Positions 7,543-18,246 of a stretch of 64,000 bases of DNA are shown here, one piece after another. Position 1 is the stretch's first letter, and the number at the start of each line of letters is the position of its first letter. The stretch lies in NCBI RefSeq assembly GCF_001544375.1, contig NZ_BCQJ01000005.1:124001-188000 (forward strand). Reading direction: 5' to 3'. Position numbers and translations under genes: made by a program. The notes under the pieces were generated by a model. It was not told where the DNA came from and made no database searches. It saw only the letters and a list, made by a program, of their open reading frames with translations. This DNA is from Enterococcus canis NBRC 100695 (GTDB lineage: Bacteria; Bacillota; Bacilli; Lactobacillales; Enterococcaceae).

Positions 7543-8424
7543 ATGAAAAGTATGACAGGTTTTGGTAAAGCGATGACGGCTAATGAAACATTGCAAGTAG
7601 ATGTGGAAATCAAATCCGTCAATCATCGCTTTTTAGATATGCAGTTGCGGATGCCAAAAGAATGCAATCCGTATGAAGCCGATGTCCGCAAACAAATTAA
7701 AGATACTTTACAAAGAGGACGAATTGAGGTTTATGTGTCTTTGACGCGGCGCGCAGAAGGCGGCAAAGAAGTTCAAGTAAATTGGCAGTTGGTAGATCAG
7801 CTCGTGGCGGCCTTTGACACCCGTTTTAGTCAATTGCCGGGGAAAAATCTTGATTTGACCCAACTATTGAATGGCTTAGTCTTGCGGCCTGATTTTATTG
7901 AAGTAGTGGAGGAGCAGGCGGCGGACCCAGAACTGCCAGAATTACTGGCCGCGGCCATCCAAGAAGCGCTAGGTAACTTACAAGCTGCCCGCCAACAAGA
8001 AGGCGATGGCATCCAAGTAATCTTGAGTCAATACAGCCAAGAGATTTTACGTCAGCTGGCGGATTTGAATCAATTAAACACAGTGATTGAAGAACAGCAT
8101 CGTGAACGTTTGACTCAAAAAGTAACGGAATTATTAGGTGAACAAGTGGATCAAGCACGCTTATTGACTGAAGTGACCTTACTGATTGAACGTGGTGATA
8201 TCCATGAGGAATTGGACCGCTTGGCAATTCACGTACAAAAGTTGCAGAAATTACTACAAGAAGAAGGGGCTATTGGTCGCGAGTTAGATTTTCTGATTCA
8301 AGAAATGAATCGAGAAGTCAATACGACTGGTTCGAAATCCACCGCCATCGCGATTAAAGATCACGTGGTAACATTGAAGACGCTTTTAGAAAAAATTCGA
8401 GAACAGGTCCAAAACATCGAATAG
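7543..8424 (+). CDS. yicC: YicC-family endoribonuclease (YloC)
   Basis: A 293-aa protein of normal family length. It begins with the signature MKSMTGFGKA and the nearby EIKSVNHRFLD, and ends with the conserved region EMNREVNTTGSKS, all hallmarks of YicC/YloC. The family has been shown to be metal-dependent endoribonucleases, with sRNA turnover as a role in E. coli. The middle part is helical. In B. subtilis yloC lies just upstream of remA-gmk-rpoZ (yloH); here one small unknown gene separates yicC from gmk-rpoZ, so the synteny is partly kept. Confidence 0.9.
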   Translation: MKSMTGFGKAMTANETLQVDVEIKSVNHRFLDMQLRMPKECNPYEADVRKQIKDTLQRGRIEVYVSLTRRAEGGKEVQVNWQLVDQLVAAFDTRFSQLPGKNLDLTQLLNGLVLRPDFIEVVEEQAADPELPELLAAAIQEALGNLQAARQQEGDGIQVILSQYSQEILRQLADLNQLNTVIEEQHRERLTQKVTELLGEQVDQARLLTEVTLLIERGDIHEELDRLAIHVQKLQKLLQEEGAIGRELDFLIQEMNREVNTTGSKSTAIAIKDHVVTLKTLLEKIREQVQNIE

Positions 8425-8479
8425 TTCTGCCAAGGTAAAAAGGGCAAGACCGTGTATAATAAAGGTGAGGTGAAGAAAA

Positions 8480-8767
8480 ATGGCAAAATTTTACGATATC
8501 ACATTCCATATGGTAGCGGATAAATCCGTGATCAAACATCAAATCTATTCAGAAAAGGATCCCTTTAGTGCTTGGGAGGATGCTTGTGAGAGTATCACGC
8601 CAGAGGCTTTGACGGTGCAAGTCAATGACGATACCTTTGTCACTTTATTCCGTAACCAGCTTGTGCGCATTGATACACAAGAAGTAGATGGACCGGTGGA
8701 AGAGCAGGTTAAACGCCATGATGAATTGGCGGGCGTCATCAACACATTGTCCAATATGGGCTTATAG
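8480..8767 (+). CDS. Small uncharacterised protein (95 aa)
   Basis: Not recognised. It has a good ribosome-binding site (AGGTGAGG), a TATAAT-like element just upstream (8456-8461), and a terminator right behind it, so it is a genuine single gene. The predicted fold starts with a beta strand (KFYDITFHMVA), then a helix around SAWEDACESI, more strands (FVTLFRNQLVRIDTQEV) and a C-terminal helix. There is no membrane segment. It occupies the position between yicC and gmk where other Firmicutes have remA, but shows no evident similarity to RemA. Confidence 0.7.
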   Translation: MAKFYDITFHMVADKSVIKHQIYSEKDPFSAWEDACESITPEALTVQVNDDTFVTLFRNQLVRIDTQEVDGPVEEQVKRHDELAGVINTLSNMGL

Positions 8768-8777
8768 TGGCTGTAGG

Positions 8778-8817
8778 GTCTGGGACGTAACTCAAAAGGT
8801 TATGTCCCAGACTTTTT
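8778..8817 (+). terminator. Intrinsic terminator
   Basis: 9-bp stem GTCTGGGAC (8778-8786) with GTCCCAGAC (8804-8812), extended by an inner TAAC/GTTA pairing, then five T residues. Confidence 0.85.
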
Positions 8818-8918
8818 CCCAATAAACGCTTCTGTCCCAATCACTTTTTCGCTGGCTTATTGGTAAAGTGAAAGAAAAACTTGAAATATTTTCAAAAAAA
8901 GTGCAAAATATACACTAG

Positions 8919-9563
<645 letters not shown>

Positions 9564-9569
9564 GGGAAA

Positions 9570-9872
9570 ATGATGTTAAAACCTTCTATTGACTCTTTGT
9601 TAGATCGTGTTAATTCTAAGTATTCATTGGTGATCTTGGCTAGTAAACGAGCTCATGAATTAGATGCAGGGGCACAGGCAACTGTTGAAAACTTCGAATC
9701 AGTGAAAAGTGTTGGGCAAGCTTTGGAAGAAATCGATGCTGGAAATGTAATCAGTGATCCTCATCCAGAATTGAAGCGTGAGCGCATTAAGGAAGAAGAA
9801 CAGGCACGGAAACAACTGCGTGATCAAGAACAGCGTGAGTTAGAAAACCGGATTCGCGAAGAAAAACTGTAA
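9570..9872 (+). CDS. rpoZ: RNA polymerase omega subunit
   Basis: Small subunit that helps assemble RNA polymerase by chaperoning beta'. The N-terminal [26 protein letters not shown] is the conserved omega signature; the C-terminal part is a long charged helix rich in Glu, Arg and Lys, as in enterococcal and streptococcal omega. There are two adjacent ATG codons (9570 and 9573), and either may be used. It is co-transcribed with gmk and followed by a terminator. Confidence 0.95.
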   Translation: MMLKPSIDSLLDRVNSKYSLVILASKRAHELDAGAQATVENFESVKSVGQALEEIDAGNVISDPHPELKRERIKEEEQARKQLRDQEQRELENRIREEKL

Positions 9873-9890
9873 GCGTACGAATGAATTAGA

Positions 9891-9935
9891 GGGGAAGGGG
9901 CGAGATCAGCTGATCTTGCACTCTTTCCCTTTTTT
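9891..9935 (+). terminator. Intrinsic terminator after rpoZ
   Basis: Stem-loop with an inner GAGATCAG/CTGATCTT pairing and outer GGGAA/TTCCC arms, then six T residues (about 9930-9935). Confidence 0.75.
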
Positions 9936-9974
9936 ATGGAGAAATTGCGTTTTTGCTAATTTCTGCTGCTAAAC

Positions 9975-10003
9975 AAGACAACCCCCGTATTCTTTAGTAC
10001 AAT
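9975..10003 (+). promoter_or_regulatory. Putative promoter of the priA operon
   Basis: TACAAT (9998-10003) with a weak -35 AAGACA (9975-9980) at 17-bp spacing, between the rpoZ terminator and priA. Confidence 0.4.
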
Positions 10004-10034
10004 AAACCAAGAGAATTTGAAAGGAAGCGACAGC

Positions 10035-12413
10035 ATGCGACTAGCAGAGGTCATTGTAGATGTACCCACCAGACAAACTGACCAGCCCTTCACCTACGCA
10101 GTACCGCCGGCGATTGCGGCTTATTTAGAGCCGGGTATGCGGGTGGCAGTCCCCTTTGGCCGTAGTGACCGACTGATCCAAGGCTTTGTAATGGCCTGTC
10201 GTGAAGGCGAGCCCACCACCGAACTGAAAATGATTGAGACGGTTCTCGATGCGGCACCGGTCTTGAATCAGGAATTGCTGGAGCTGGCAGAGTATATGCG
10301 CAGACGCACTTTTGCCTTTAAAATTACCTGTTTACAGACGATGCTGCCTAGCGTGATGAAGTCAGCCACAGTTAAATATTTTGTGCCGGTGGACTTGTCG
10401 CCAGCAGAACGTGAAGCTTACTTCAATGATGAGCGCCTATTATGGGAAACCGCCGAAGAGGCCGGCTGGCTACCACAAATGTTAGCTTGGCGTAAGGCTG
10501 AAAAAATTGCGCTGCATTATGAGGTTAAGACCCGTAATAAAGTTCAGACCCAACGCTATATTGCCCCGCTTTTAACCGCGGCTGAATATACCTTAGAAAA
10601 ACAAAAAATCAGAAAAAATGCCGTACAGCAACAAGAACTGTTGGAGGTATTAGCCAAGGCAACTAACGCTTTTCCTCAAAGCGCGTTACCGACTGTCACC
10701 TTAGCAACCTTGAAAGTAGGCGTCAAAAAAGGCTGGCTAGCGTTAGAAGAACGGGAATTATACCGGGATCCTTATAAAGAGCATGACTTTAAGCCTTCAA
10801 TTCCGCTAGCGCTGAATAGCGAACAACAGGCGGCTTATGAGGCGATTACCAAGAGCCAACAGACTTTTCTACTTGAGGGAATTACCGGTAGTGGCAAAAC
10901 AGAAGTCTACTTACAAGTGATTGCCCAAAAGTTGAAAGAGGATAAAACCGCGATTATGCTGGTGCCGGAAATTGCTTTGACACCGCAAATGGTCAATCGT
11001 TTCAAAAGCCGTTTTGGCGATGAGGTGGCGGTCCTGCACAGTGCTTTGTCACAAGGTGAAAAGTATGATGAGTGGCGTAAGATTGAACGCGGTGAAGCGC
11101 GGGTAGTCGTGGGGGCTCGTTCAGCCATTTTTGCCCCATTAATGAATATTGGGGTCATTATTATTGATGAAGAACATGAATCTAGTTATAAACAAGAAGA
11201 AACGCCCCGCTACCACGCTCGGGATATCGCCCTGTGGCGGGGTGAGTATCATCACTGTCCCGTTGTTTTAGGTAGTGCGACACCATCTTTAGAAACACGG
11301 GCGCGGGCTCAAAAAGGCGTCTATCAACTATTACGGTTGAGTCAACGGGCCAATAGCCAAGCGCTCCTGCCGCAAGTCGAAATCGTTGATATGCGGCGAG
11401 AACCCAGCAAACGGATGAGTATTGATTTCTCCAATACTTTGATGGAAAAAATCCAAGATCGGCTGACGAAAGGCGAGCAAACGGTGTTGATGCTGAATCG
11501 CCGCGGCTACTCCTCTTTTATCCTCTGTCGAGATTGCGGTTTTGTTTTAGACTGTCCGAATTGCGATATTTCATTGACGCTACATATGGATACGAAAACC
11601 ATGAAATGTCACTATTGCGGGCATGAGGAACGGATTCCCCACCATTGCCCGAATTGCGGTAGCGATAAGATTCGCTATTTTGGAACAGGGACACAAAAGG
11701 TGGAAGAAGAGTTGCATCAACTTTTTCCTCAAGCACGAGTTTTGCGCATGGATGTTGATACAACCCGCAAAAAAGGCGCTCATGAAAAACTCTTGACGGC
11801 TTTTGGCAACCAAGAGGCCGATATTTTATTAGGAACGCAAATGATTGCTAAAGGGTTGGATTTCCCTAACGTCACGCTAGTAGGAGTACTGAACGCGGAT
11901 ACGGCGTTGAATTTGCCGGATTTCCGCTCCAGTGAACGCACCTTCCAACTGCTGACCCAAGTTAGTGGTCGAGCAGGGCGGGCGGAAAAGCCAGGTGAGG
12001 TAGTGATTCAATCCTTCAATCCTGAGCATTATGCAATCCAGCTAACACAACGGCATGACTATGAGACCTTTTTCCGAGAAGAGATGAAGACGCGCCATCG
12101 CGGCGATTATCCGCCTTACTATTTCACTGCTCAAATCACCGCTAGTCATAGTAGTGAAGAGGTGGCTGCTGGGAAGATTTATCAAATTGCTCACGAGCTG
12201 AAGCAATCTCTATCCGAACAAAGTATTGTGCTGGGACCTACGCCGAAAGCAGTGATGCGGGTCAACAATCGTTACTATTACCAATTGATTATTAAATATA
12301 AGCAAGAGCCAGCCTTACAAAAGGCATTAGAAAAAATATTGTATGACACTCAAGGGGAAGCTGCCAAAGGTCTTTTGATCTCCATCGATAGCGAACCAAT
12401 GTATTTTATTTAA
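10035..12413 (+). CDS. priA: Primosomal protein N' (replication restart helicase PriA)
   Basis: Superfamily 2 DNA helicase that recognises abandoned replication forks and starts replisome reloading. Walker A GITGSGKTEVYL and the DEEH box are present. The two zinc sites appear as eight cysteines in CRDCGFVLDCPNCD and, after a spacer, CHYCGHEE ... CPNCG. The N-terminal 3'-binding domain (RLAEVIVDVPTRQTDQPF) is intact. Start at ATG 10035 with AAAGGAAG upstream; an in-frame TTG at 10017 lies before that site. About 792 aa is normal for Firmicutes. First gene of priA-def-fmt-rsmB-stp-prkC. Confidence 0.97.
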   Translation: MRLAEVIVDVPTRQTDQPFTYAVPPAIAAYLEPGMRVAVPFGRSDRLIQGFVMACREGEPTTELKMIETVLDAAPVLNQELLELAEYMRRRTFAFKITCLQTMLPSVMKSATVKYFVPVDLSPAEREAYFNDERLLWETAEEAGWLPQMLAWRKAEKIALHYEVKTRNKVQTQRYIAPLLTAAEYTLEKQKIRKNAVQQQELLEVLAKATNAFPQSALPTVTLATLKVGVKKGWLALEERELYRDPYKEHDFKPSIPLALNSEQQAAYEAITKSQQTFLLEGITGSGKTEVYLQVIAQKLKEDKTAIMLVPEIALTPQMVNRFKSRFGDEVAVLHSALSQGEKYDEWRKIERGEARVVVGARSAIFAPLMNIGVIIIDEEHESSYKQEETPRYHARDIALWRGEYHHCPVVLGSATPSLETRARAQKGVYQLLRLSQRANSQALLPQVEIVDMRREPSKRMSIDFSNTLMEKIQDRLTKGEQTVLMLNRRGYSSFILCRDCGFVLDCPNCDISLTLHMDTKTMKCHYCGHEERIPHHCPNCGSDKIRYFGTGTQKVEEELHQLFPQARVLRMDVDTTRKKGAHEKLLTAFGNQEADILLGTQMIAKGLDFPNVTLVGVLNADTALNLPDFRSSERTFQLLTQVSGRAGRAEKPGEVVIQSFNPEHYAIQLTQRHDYETFFREEMKTRHRGDYPPYYFTAQITASHSSEEVAAGKIYQIAHELKQSLSEQSIVLGPTPKAVMRVNNRYYYQLIIKYKQEPALQKALEKILYDTQGEAAKGLLISIDSEPMYFI

Positions 12414-12425
12414 GAAAGGAAATTT

Positions 12426-12920
12426 ATGATACACCCAATTGTAATCCATCCAAGCCCGCTCTTAAACAGACCGGCAAAACCTGTCACGATGATCACTGAT
12501 GACATCGTGACGCTATTAGATGATATGTATGAGACAATGGTAGCCCATGACGGAATTGGGTTAGCTGCGCCGCAGATTGGCAAAAACCTGCAGATTGCCG
12601 TCATTGAAATCGATGAGGAAACGGGCTTGTTCGAACTGATCAATCCAGAGATTATTGAGGCTAAGGGCGAAGATATCGATGTGGAAGGCTGCCTAAGCAT
12701 TCCCGAGACGTATGGTACCGTTAAGCGTGCCGATGAAGTGACAGTTCGTTATTTTGACCGTGAAGGGGAAGAAATTGAAGTAACGGCCTATGGTTACTTA
12801 GCGCGAGCCTTTCAGCATGAGCTGGACCATTTACAAGGAAAATTATTTATCGATCAAATGATCGAACGCATTCCCCCTGATGAATTAGAAGCATATATGG
12901 AGGCGCATTTAGATGACTAA
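12426..12920 (+). CDS. def: Peptide deformylase
   Basis: Metalloenzyme that removes the formyl group from N-terminal methionine of new proteins. All three motifs are present: GIGLAAPQIG (43-52), EGCLS with metal ligand Cys89, and QHELDHLQG with His131, Glu132 and His135. Its length of 164 aa and EGCLS form correspond to the shorter type 1-like enzyme rather than the longer type 2 Def common in Gram-positives, so a second deformylase elsewhere in the genome is possible. It overlaps fmt by 8 nt, a functional pairing (formylation and deformylation). Confidence 0.95.
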   Translation: MIHPIVIHPSPLLNRPAKPVTMITDDIVTLLDDMYETMVAHDGIGLAAPQIGKNLQIAVIEIDEETGLFELINPEIIEAKGEDIDVEGCLSIPETYGTVKRADEVTVRYFDREGEEIEVTAYGYLARAFQHELDHLQGKLFIDQMIERIPPDELEAYMEAHLDD

Positions 12921-13851
12921 AATCGTATTTATGGGAACACCAGCCTTTTCAGTCCCTATTTTAGAGGGCTTGTTAGAAGACTATGAAGTGATTGCCGTGG
13001 TAACTCAACCAGACCGCCCAGTGGGACGTAAAAAAGTAGTCACGCCACCACCAGTCAAAGTAGCAGCTTTGGCCCACCAGATTCCGGTCTTGCAACCGGA
13101 AAAAATCAGTGGTTCTCCGGAATTGGAGACTATTATTGCCTTAGCGCCTGATGTGATCGTCACAGCGGCTTTTGGTCAATTTTTACCGGAACGTTTATTG
13201 CAAGTACCGCGCTTTGGTGCGGTCAACGTGCACGCGTCTATGCTGCCTAAATACCGTGGCGGTGCCCCCGTCCATTATGCCATTATGGAGGGGGAAAAAG
13301 AGACTGGCGTGACCATTATGGAAATGATCAAAAAGATGGACGCTGGCGGTATTTACAGCCAACAAGCTATTCCCATTACACCCCAAGATGATGTCGGTAC
13401 GATGTTCGATAAACTAAGTATTCTAGGCCGTGAGCTGTTGCTGGATACCTTGCCGGATATTTTAGACGGCAGCTTGAAGCCGACGCCGCAAAATGAGGCA
13501 GAGGTTAGCTTCTCACCTAATATTAGTCGCGAACAGGAAGCCATCGACTGGCATAAAACAGCGTCCGCAATTGATTGCCAAGTTCGGGGCATGCGTCCTT
13601 GGCCAATTGCTTTCACCACATATCAAGATACACGCTGGAAATTATGGGCGGTCAAACCGCTAACTGAAACCACCAACGCAGCTCCAGGAACCATTATCCG
13701 GCGCACTAAAAAAGAATGCTGGATTGCCTGTGGTGAAGGGACTGTCTTAGCCGTAGAAAAATTACAGCCGGCGGGTAAAGGTCAGTTGGCCATCCAAGAA
13801 TTCTTGAATGGTGTCGGGCAAAAAGTAGCTGAAGGACAGCGGGTGGAATAA
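12913..13851 (+). CDS. fmt: Methionyl-tRNA formyltransferase
   Basis: Formylates initiator Met-tRNA using 10-formyltetrahydrofolate. The N-terminal transferase domain opens with KIVFMGTPAFSVPIL and carries the folate/catalytic region HASMLPKYRGGAP (a variant of the usual HxSLLP motif); the C-terminal OB-fold domain that holds the tRNA starts at about residue 205. The length of 312 aa is typical. The start overlaps def by 8 nt, and the TAATG junction with rsmB overlaps by 1 nt, so translation is likely coupled through all three genes. Confidence 0.97.
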   Translation: MTKIVFMGTPAFSVPILEGLLEDYEVIAVVTQPDRPVGRKKVVTPPPVKVAALAHQIPVLQPEKISGSPELETIIALAPDVIVTAAFGQFLPERLLQVPRFGAVNVHASMLPKYRGGAPVHYAIMEGEKETGVTIMEMIKKMDAGGIYSQQAIPITPQDDVGTMFDKLSILGRELLLDTLPDILDGSLKPTPQNEAEVSFSPNISREQEAIDWHKTASAIDCQVRGMRPWPIAFTTYQDTRWKLWAVKPLTETTNAAPGTIIRRTKKECWIACGEGTVLAVEKLQPAGKGQLAIQEFLNGVGQKVAEGQRVE

Positions 13852-15185
13852 TGAAAATATCAGCAGCAATGAAAAAGTCCGTTCGCTTTCAGGCACTACA
13901 AACATTGGAGCGAATTGAAAAGGGCGGCGCCTATTCTAACTTATTATTAAATGATGTGATTAATCAGCAGCAGTGGATCCCGGCCGACCGAGGTCTCTTT
14001 ACGGAACTAGTCTACGGGACGACTGCTCGCAAATTGACTTTGAACTACTACATCAGCCAATTTGTGGACCGTAAGCTGGAGGCTTGGGTGGAGACGCTTT
14101 TAGCTATGAGCTTTTACCAGATGTTTTTCCTAGACCGAATTCCGGCCCACGCGGTTATCAATGAAGCGGTAGAAATTGCGAAAAAGCGTGGAAATATCGG
14201 CGTCAGCAAATTAGTTAATGGTGTCTTACGTAATGCCCAACGTCGCGGCCTCCCGGAATTGCCGCAAACTGATCCGCTGCAAGAAACGGCCTTAGCGGTC
14301 AGCTTACCTGTTTGGTTAGTAGAAAAGTTAGCGGAACAAATCGGTTTAGCGGAAACGCGGCAATTAGGGGAAGCACTCTTAGAGCCCGCTCATGTTAGCG
14401 CCCGCGTAAACGGTATTCCTCGAGCAGAAGCCATTAGTGCTTTAGCCGCCGATGGCATTGAGGTGTTGCCTAGTGAAGTGTCGCCTTACGGGGTAGTGGC
14501 TGAACGGGGACATTTAGCCAGCAGCCAATTGTTTCAGTATGGGGGATTAACCATCCAGGACGAAAGTTCCATGCTCGTTGCGCCAACTATGCGTTTGACG
14601 CCGGATGCCCAGGTTCTGGATGCTTGCGCGGCGCCAGGCGGGAAAACCACCCATATCGCCAGTTTCCTTGAGGCGGATCAAGGTGGCAAGGTGACAGCCT
14701 TAGATATCCATGCTCACAAAATTAAATTAATTCAACAAAATGCTGCTCGTTTGCATGTGACCGATGTTGTAGAGACTCGTCAACTAGACGCCCGCAAAAT
14801 TGGCGCAACTGGTGAACAATTTGACCGGGTTTTAGTGGATGCCCCATGTTCAGGCTTAGGACTGATGCGCCGCAAGCCAGATATCAAATATCATAAAACG
14901 GCAGCGGATTTTGCTCAACTTCCTAAAATTCAACTGGAAATTTTGGAAAGTGCTGCTCAAACGGTCAAACCTTCGGGTATAATAACTTATAGTACTTGTA
15001 CGATCGTAGCAGAAGAAAATCAGGAAGTCGTAGCGGCTTTTCTGGCACGGCATCCTGAATTTGAAAAGATTCCTGTAGAAGTAGATGCAGCGGTTCAGCC
15101 CTTTGTTCAAGAGGATATGCTGATGTTGTATCCACACTCCTTGCATACAGATGGCTTCTTTATTTGTTGTATGCGGCGGAAATAA
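13851..15185 (+). CDS. rsmB: 16S rRNA (cytosine-967 C5) methyltransferase
   Basis: S-adenosylmethionine-dependent methyltransferase acting on helix 31 of 16S rRNA. The N-terminal NusB-like domain (about residues 1-140) is followed by the Rossmann domain with the SAM motif DACAAPGGKTTHIAS, the PC motif VDAPCSGLGLMRRKPD and the TC motif YSTCTI, whose cysteine is the catalytic nucleophile in this family. 444 aa is normal. The start shares one base with the fmt stop; an internal ATG seven codons in is an alternative. Confidence 0.95.
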   Translation: MKISAAMKKSVRFQALQTLERIEKGGAYSNLLLNDVINQQQWIPADRGLFTELVYGTTARKLTLNYYISQFVDRKLEAWVETLLAMSFYQMFFLDRIPAHAVINEAVEIAKKRGNIGVSKLVNGVLRNAQRRGLPELPQTDPLQETALAVSLPVWLVEKLAEQIGLAETRQLGEALLEPAHVSARVNGIPRAEAISALAADGIEVLPSEVSPYGVVAERGHLASSQLFQYGGLTIQDESSMLVAPTMRLTPDAQVLDACAAPGGKTTHIASFLEADQGGKVTALDIHAHKIKLIQQNAARLHVTDVVETRQLDARKIGATGEQFDRVLVDAPCSGLGLMRRKPDIKYHKTAADFAQLPKIQLEILESAAQTVKPSGIITYSTCTIVAEENQEVVAAFLARHPEFEKIPVEVDAAVQPFVQEDMLMLYPHSLHTDGFFICCMRRK

Positions 15186-15203
15186 AGGCAACGAGGTGAA
15201 ATC

Positions 15204-15947
15204 ATGAGATTTAACATCCAAACTGATGTCGGTAGACGGCGTAATACAAACCAAGACTATGCGGCTGTGTTTGAAAATCAAACGGGTCAATTACTTGCGG
15301 TTTTAGCAGATGGCATGGGCGGTCACCAAGCGGGAGACGTAGCCAGTCAGATGGCAGTTAGCAATCTAGGCGAAGATTGGCAGCAAACCGTGACAGAAAC
15401 GCCTGAGAAAGCAATACAATGGTTGATTCGTCAATTTCAACAAGAAAATGAAGTAATCAATCGCACCGGTCAGGAACAACCAGAGCTATTAGGCATGGGC
15501 ACGACACTAGTCGCAGCAATCTTATTTCCAGAAGTTTTCGCATTAGCTCACGTAGGGGATAGCCGGGCCTATCTCCTAAGAGACGGTCAGATTCGTCAAT
15601 TGACGGAGGATCATTCCTTAGTGAACGAGCTGGTGAAATCGGGGGAAATCACTCAAGAAATGGCGGCTAACCATCCACGGAAAAATGTGCTGACGCGTTC
15701 GATTGGCATGCCTGGTACAGTAGAGGTGGACGTAACGACGATTCAATGGACAGCCGATGATTATTTACTATTCTGTTCGGACGGCTTGACGAATATGGTC
15801 AGCGATGCCACGATAGCTGAAGTTGTCAATGGACCAGGTTCTTTAGTGGACAAAAATGAACGTTTGATTTTTCTAGCCAATGAAGCTGGCGGATCAGATA
15901 ATATTACCGTGCTCTTGATTGCACTGGGAGAGGAGGCAGGACAATGA
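15204..15947 (+). CDS. stp: PP2C-family protein phosphatase (PrpC/Stp/IreP)
   Basis: Manganese-dependent Ser/Thr phosphatase that reverses the neighbouring PASTA kinase. PP2C motifs are in order: [47 protein letters not shown] and SDGLTNMV, with a final [10 protein letters not shown]. The metal-binding aspartates in ADGMGG, SDG and GSDN are intact. 247 aa is standard. It overlaps prkC by 4 nt (ATGA), so phosphatase and kinase are co-translated, as in the ireP-ireK pair of Enterococcus faecalis. Confidence 0.96.
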   Translation: MRFNIQTDVGRRRNTNQDYAAVFENQTGQLLAVLADGMGGHQAGDVASQMAVSNLGEDWQQTVTETPEKAIQWLIRQFQQENEVINRTGQEQPELLGMGTTLVAAILFPEVFALAHVGDSRAYLLRDGQIRQLTEDHSLVNELVKSGEITQEMAANHPRKNVLTRSIGMPGTVEVDVTTIQWTADDYLLFCSDGLTNMVSDATIAEVVNGPGSLVDKNERLIFLANEAGGSDNITVLLIALGEEAGQ

Positions 15948-18118
15948 TTGACATCGGCTCGAAATTGAGTGGCCGCTACAAAATCATCGGCAACATTGGT
16001 AGTGGTGGTATGGCAAATGTATTTTTAGCACATGATTTAATCCTAGATCGTGACGTGGCAATCAAAGTCCTGCGCTTTGACTTCCAAAATGACAAGGCGG
16101 CAATTCGCCGTTTCCAGCGTGAGGCGTTGGCAGCAACGGAATTGGTGCACCCCAACATTGTCAGTGTCTATGATGTCGGCGAAGAAGATGATTTGCAGTA
16201 TTTGGTGATGGAATACGTGAAAGGCATGGATTTGAAACGCTATATCCAACAATACTATCCGATTCCTTACGAGCGGGTCGTAGATATCATGGAGCAGATT
16301 CTGTCTGCCATGTCTTTGGCTCACGCGCACCGCATTATTCACCGTGACTTAAAGCCGCAAAATATTCTGGTGGATGAAAATGGTGTGGTGAAGATTACCG
16401 ATTTTGGGATTGCCATTGCGTTATCAGAGACCTCTTTGACACAAACGAATACCTTGTTAGGCTCTGTCCACTATATGTCGCCAGAGCAAGCACGAGGCAG
16501 CATGGCCACTAACCAATCAGATATTTATGCTATGGGGATTATTTTGTATGAGATGTTGACTGGTAATGTTCCGTTTGACGGTGAGTCAGCGGTGACTATC
16601 GCCTTAAAGCATTTCCAAGATGAGATCCCTTCAGTCCGCAACGTGGACGGGAATATTCCGCAAGCGTTGGAAAATGTGGTGATGAAAGCAACGGCTAAAG
16701 ATCCGGCTGACCGCTATAAAACGGTGGATGAGATGTCAGAAGATTTGCGGACCGTTTTATCACCTGAGCGAGCGAATGAGGTTCCCTTTGCACCAAGTGC
16801 GATGCTAGAAGAAACGCGAATCATCGATCCTATTACGGACACCACCCCAATGCCGGAAGCCTTCAAACAAATGGAGACACCTGTGGAGGAGCCGGTAATA
16901 GAACCCGTAAAACCCGTCAAAAAGAAAATGTCTCGTAAGAAAAAACTGCTTTTAATTATTGCGGCTATTCTGGGGGTATTTGCTATCGGCGGCTTGGTTT
17001 ATGCCTTTTCTGGCTCTAAAGCTGTGGTGGTGCCTGATGTGACTAATCTGACAGAAGCGGCTGCTAGACAGCAGTTACAAGATGCTAAATTAGCCGTCGA
17101 TGACAAAGTTCGCGAAGTACCGGATGATGAAATCGAAGAAGGTCATGTAGTGAAAACCAACCCAGCTGCTGGTGACGAAGTCAAACCGGGTAAAAAAGTC
17201 GTCCTTTATGTCAGCAGTGGTACCGAAAAAGTTAAACTGGTAAGCTATGAAGGGCAGAGCCTAGACGACGTAAAAGCTGATTTGTTGGAGCTTGGGTTTA
17301 CCAAAGACCGGATTATTGAAGAAGAAGAGTTTAGCGATTCCGTTGATAAAGATAAAATTATTAAGCAAGACCCAGCTGTAGATGCTGAAGTGGATCCCAA
17401 AAAAGATACGATTACCTTGACTGTCAGCAAAGGACCGCAAGCGTTCCAAATCGGGGATTACATTGGCGGCACACAACAAAATGCGGTGAATGATCTTGTT
17501 TCAAAAGGTATTGCCGAAGGAAACATCAAAATTACCAAAGTTGCTAGTAATTCGGCGGCCGATGGTGTGGTCATTGATCAAAGTCCAGGTGCCTATGCAG
17601 AAGTTAACCGTGACGCAGTTGTTGAGTTGACTGTCAGCAGCGGAGCGAAAAAGGAAAAAATGCCAAATCTGGTGAATAAAAATAAAGATGATGCAGTAGC
17701 TACTTTGAAAGAATTGGGCTTCTCTGATGACCATATCGTGGTGCAAGAGAAAACCGATGATTCAGTGGCAGCCGGTAAAGTCATTAGTCAAAGTAAAGAT
17801 GCCGGTAGTGATGTGACACCAAGCAACGATACTGTTACCTTGGAAGTCAGCACAGGCACAGGAAAAGTTACACTGGAAGATATCAGTAACTATTCTAAGA
17901 GTGAGGCGCGTAAATACATGTCGGATGCGGGACTTAGCACGATTGAACGCAGTGAACCATCCAATAGTATTCCTTCTGGCGAAGTGATTCGCACGGAACC
18001 AGGCGCGGGTACAGAGGTGAATGCTGGTAGTACGGTGACTATCGTATTTTCTACTGGCCCCGATCAAACTCAAACTAGCACCGGTAATAGTGAAACCAAT
18101 ACTAGTAGTAATGATTAA
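15944..18118 (+). CDS. prkC: PASTA-domain serine/threonine kinase (PrkC/StkP/IreK)
   Basis: Membrane receptor kinase that senses cell-wall precursors or muropeptides and controls envelope stress responses, including intrinsic cephalosporin resistance in enterococci. The kinase domain spans residues about 10-275 with the Gly loop GSGGMANV, Lys41 in VAIKVLRF, catalytic Asp135 in HRDLKPQN and Asp153 in DFG. The juxtamembrane region (276-333) ends in a basic cluster, a membrane helix follows at about 335-354, then five tandem PASTA repeats (from about 360 to 710), each ending in a VSSG/VSKG/FSTG-like motif. The Ser/Thr/Asn-rich tail is low complexity. Five PASTA units match E. faecalis IreK. A strong terminator follows. 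Confidence 0.96.
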   Translation: MIDIGSKLSGRYKIIGNIGSGGMANVFLAHDLILDRDVAIKVLRFDFQNDKAAIRRFQREALAATELVHPNIVSVYDVGEEDDLQYLVMEYVKGMDLKRYIQQYYPIPYERVVDIMEQILSAMSLAHAHRIIHRDLKPQNILVDENGVVKITDFGIAIALSETSLTQTNTLLGSVHYMSPEQARGSMATNQSDIYAMGIILYEMLTGNVPFDGESAVTIALKHFQDEIPSVRNVDGNIPQALENVVMKATAKDPADRYKTVDEMSEDLRTVLSPERANEVPFAPSAMLEETRIIDPITDTTPMPEAFKQMETPVEEPVIEPVKPVKKKMSRKKKLLLIIAAILGVFAIGGLVYAFSGSKAVVVPDVTNLTEAAARQQLQDAKLAVDDKVREVPDDEIEEGHVVKTNPAAGDEVKPGKKVVLYVSSGTEKVKLVSYEGQSLDDVKADLLELGFTKDRIIEEEEFSDSVDKDKIIKQDPAVDAEVDPKKDTITLTVSKGPQAFQIGDYIGGTQQNAVNDLVSKGIAEGNIKITKVASNSAADGVVIDQSPGAYAEVNRDAVVELTVSSGAKKEKMPNLVNKNKDDAVATLKELGFSDDHIVVQEKTDDSVAAGKVISQSKDAGSDVTPSNDTVTLEVSTGTGKVTLEDISNYSKSEARKYMSDAGLSTIERSEPSNSIPSGEVIRTEPGAGTEVNAGSTVTIVFSTGPDQTQTSTGNSETNTSSND

Positions 18119-18128
18119 TGAAGATAAG

Positions 18129-18172
18129 ATCTTCAGAAGGCAGACAAGGGTCTGCTTTCTGAAGATTTTTTT
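18129..18172 (+). terminator. Intrinsic terminator of the priA-prkC operon
   Basis: Near-perfect 17-bp stem (from 18129 to 18166, GGCAGAC pairing with GTCTGC at the top) and a T tract 18166-18172. Confidence 0.9.
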
Positions 18173-18246
18173 GTATTGGGAACCCGATGTTTTTTCAGAA
18201 TCCTCTTTCGAAATTATGGTAGAATGAAACACGAGGAGGCGAAAGC

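Noticed and set aside
17020-18110. Repeated sequence in the prkC 3' half
   Set aside because: This is the protein-level PASTA repeat structure; the DNA copies are diverged and not a mobile or regulatory repeat.
15944-18118. Possible frameshift or truncation in prkC
   Set aside because: The frame is open from the kinase through all five PASTA units to a Ser/Thr-rich tail, directly followed by a terminator.
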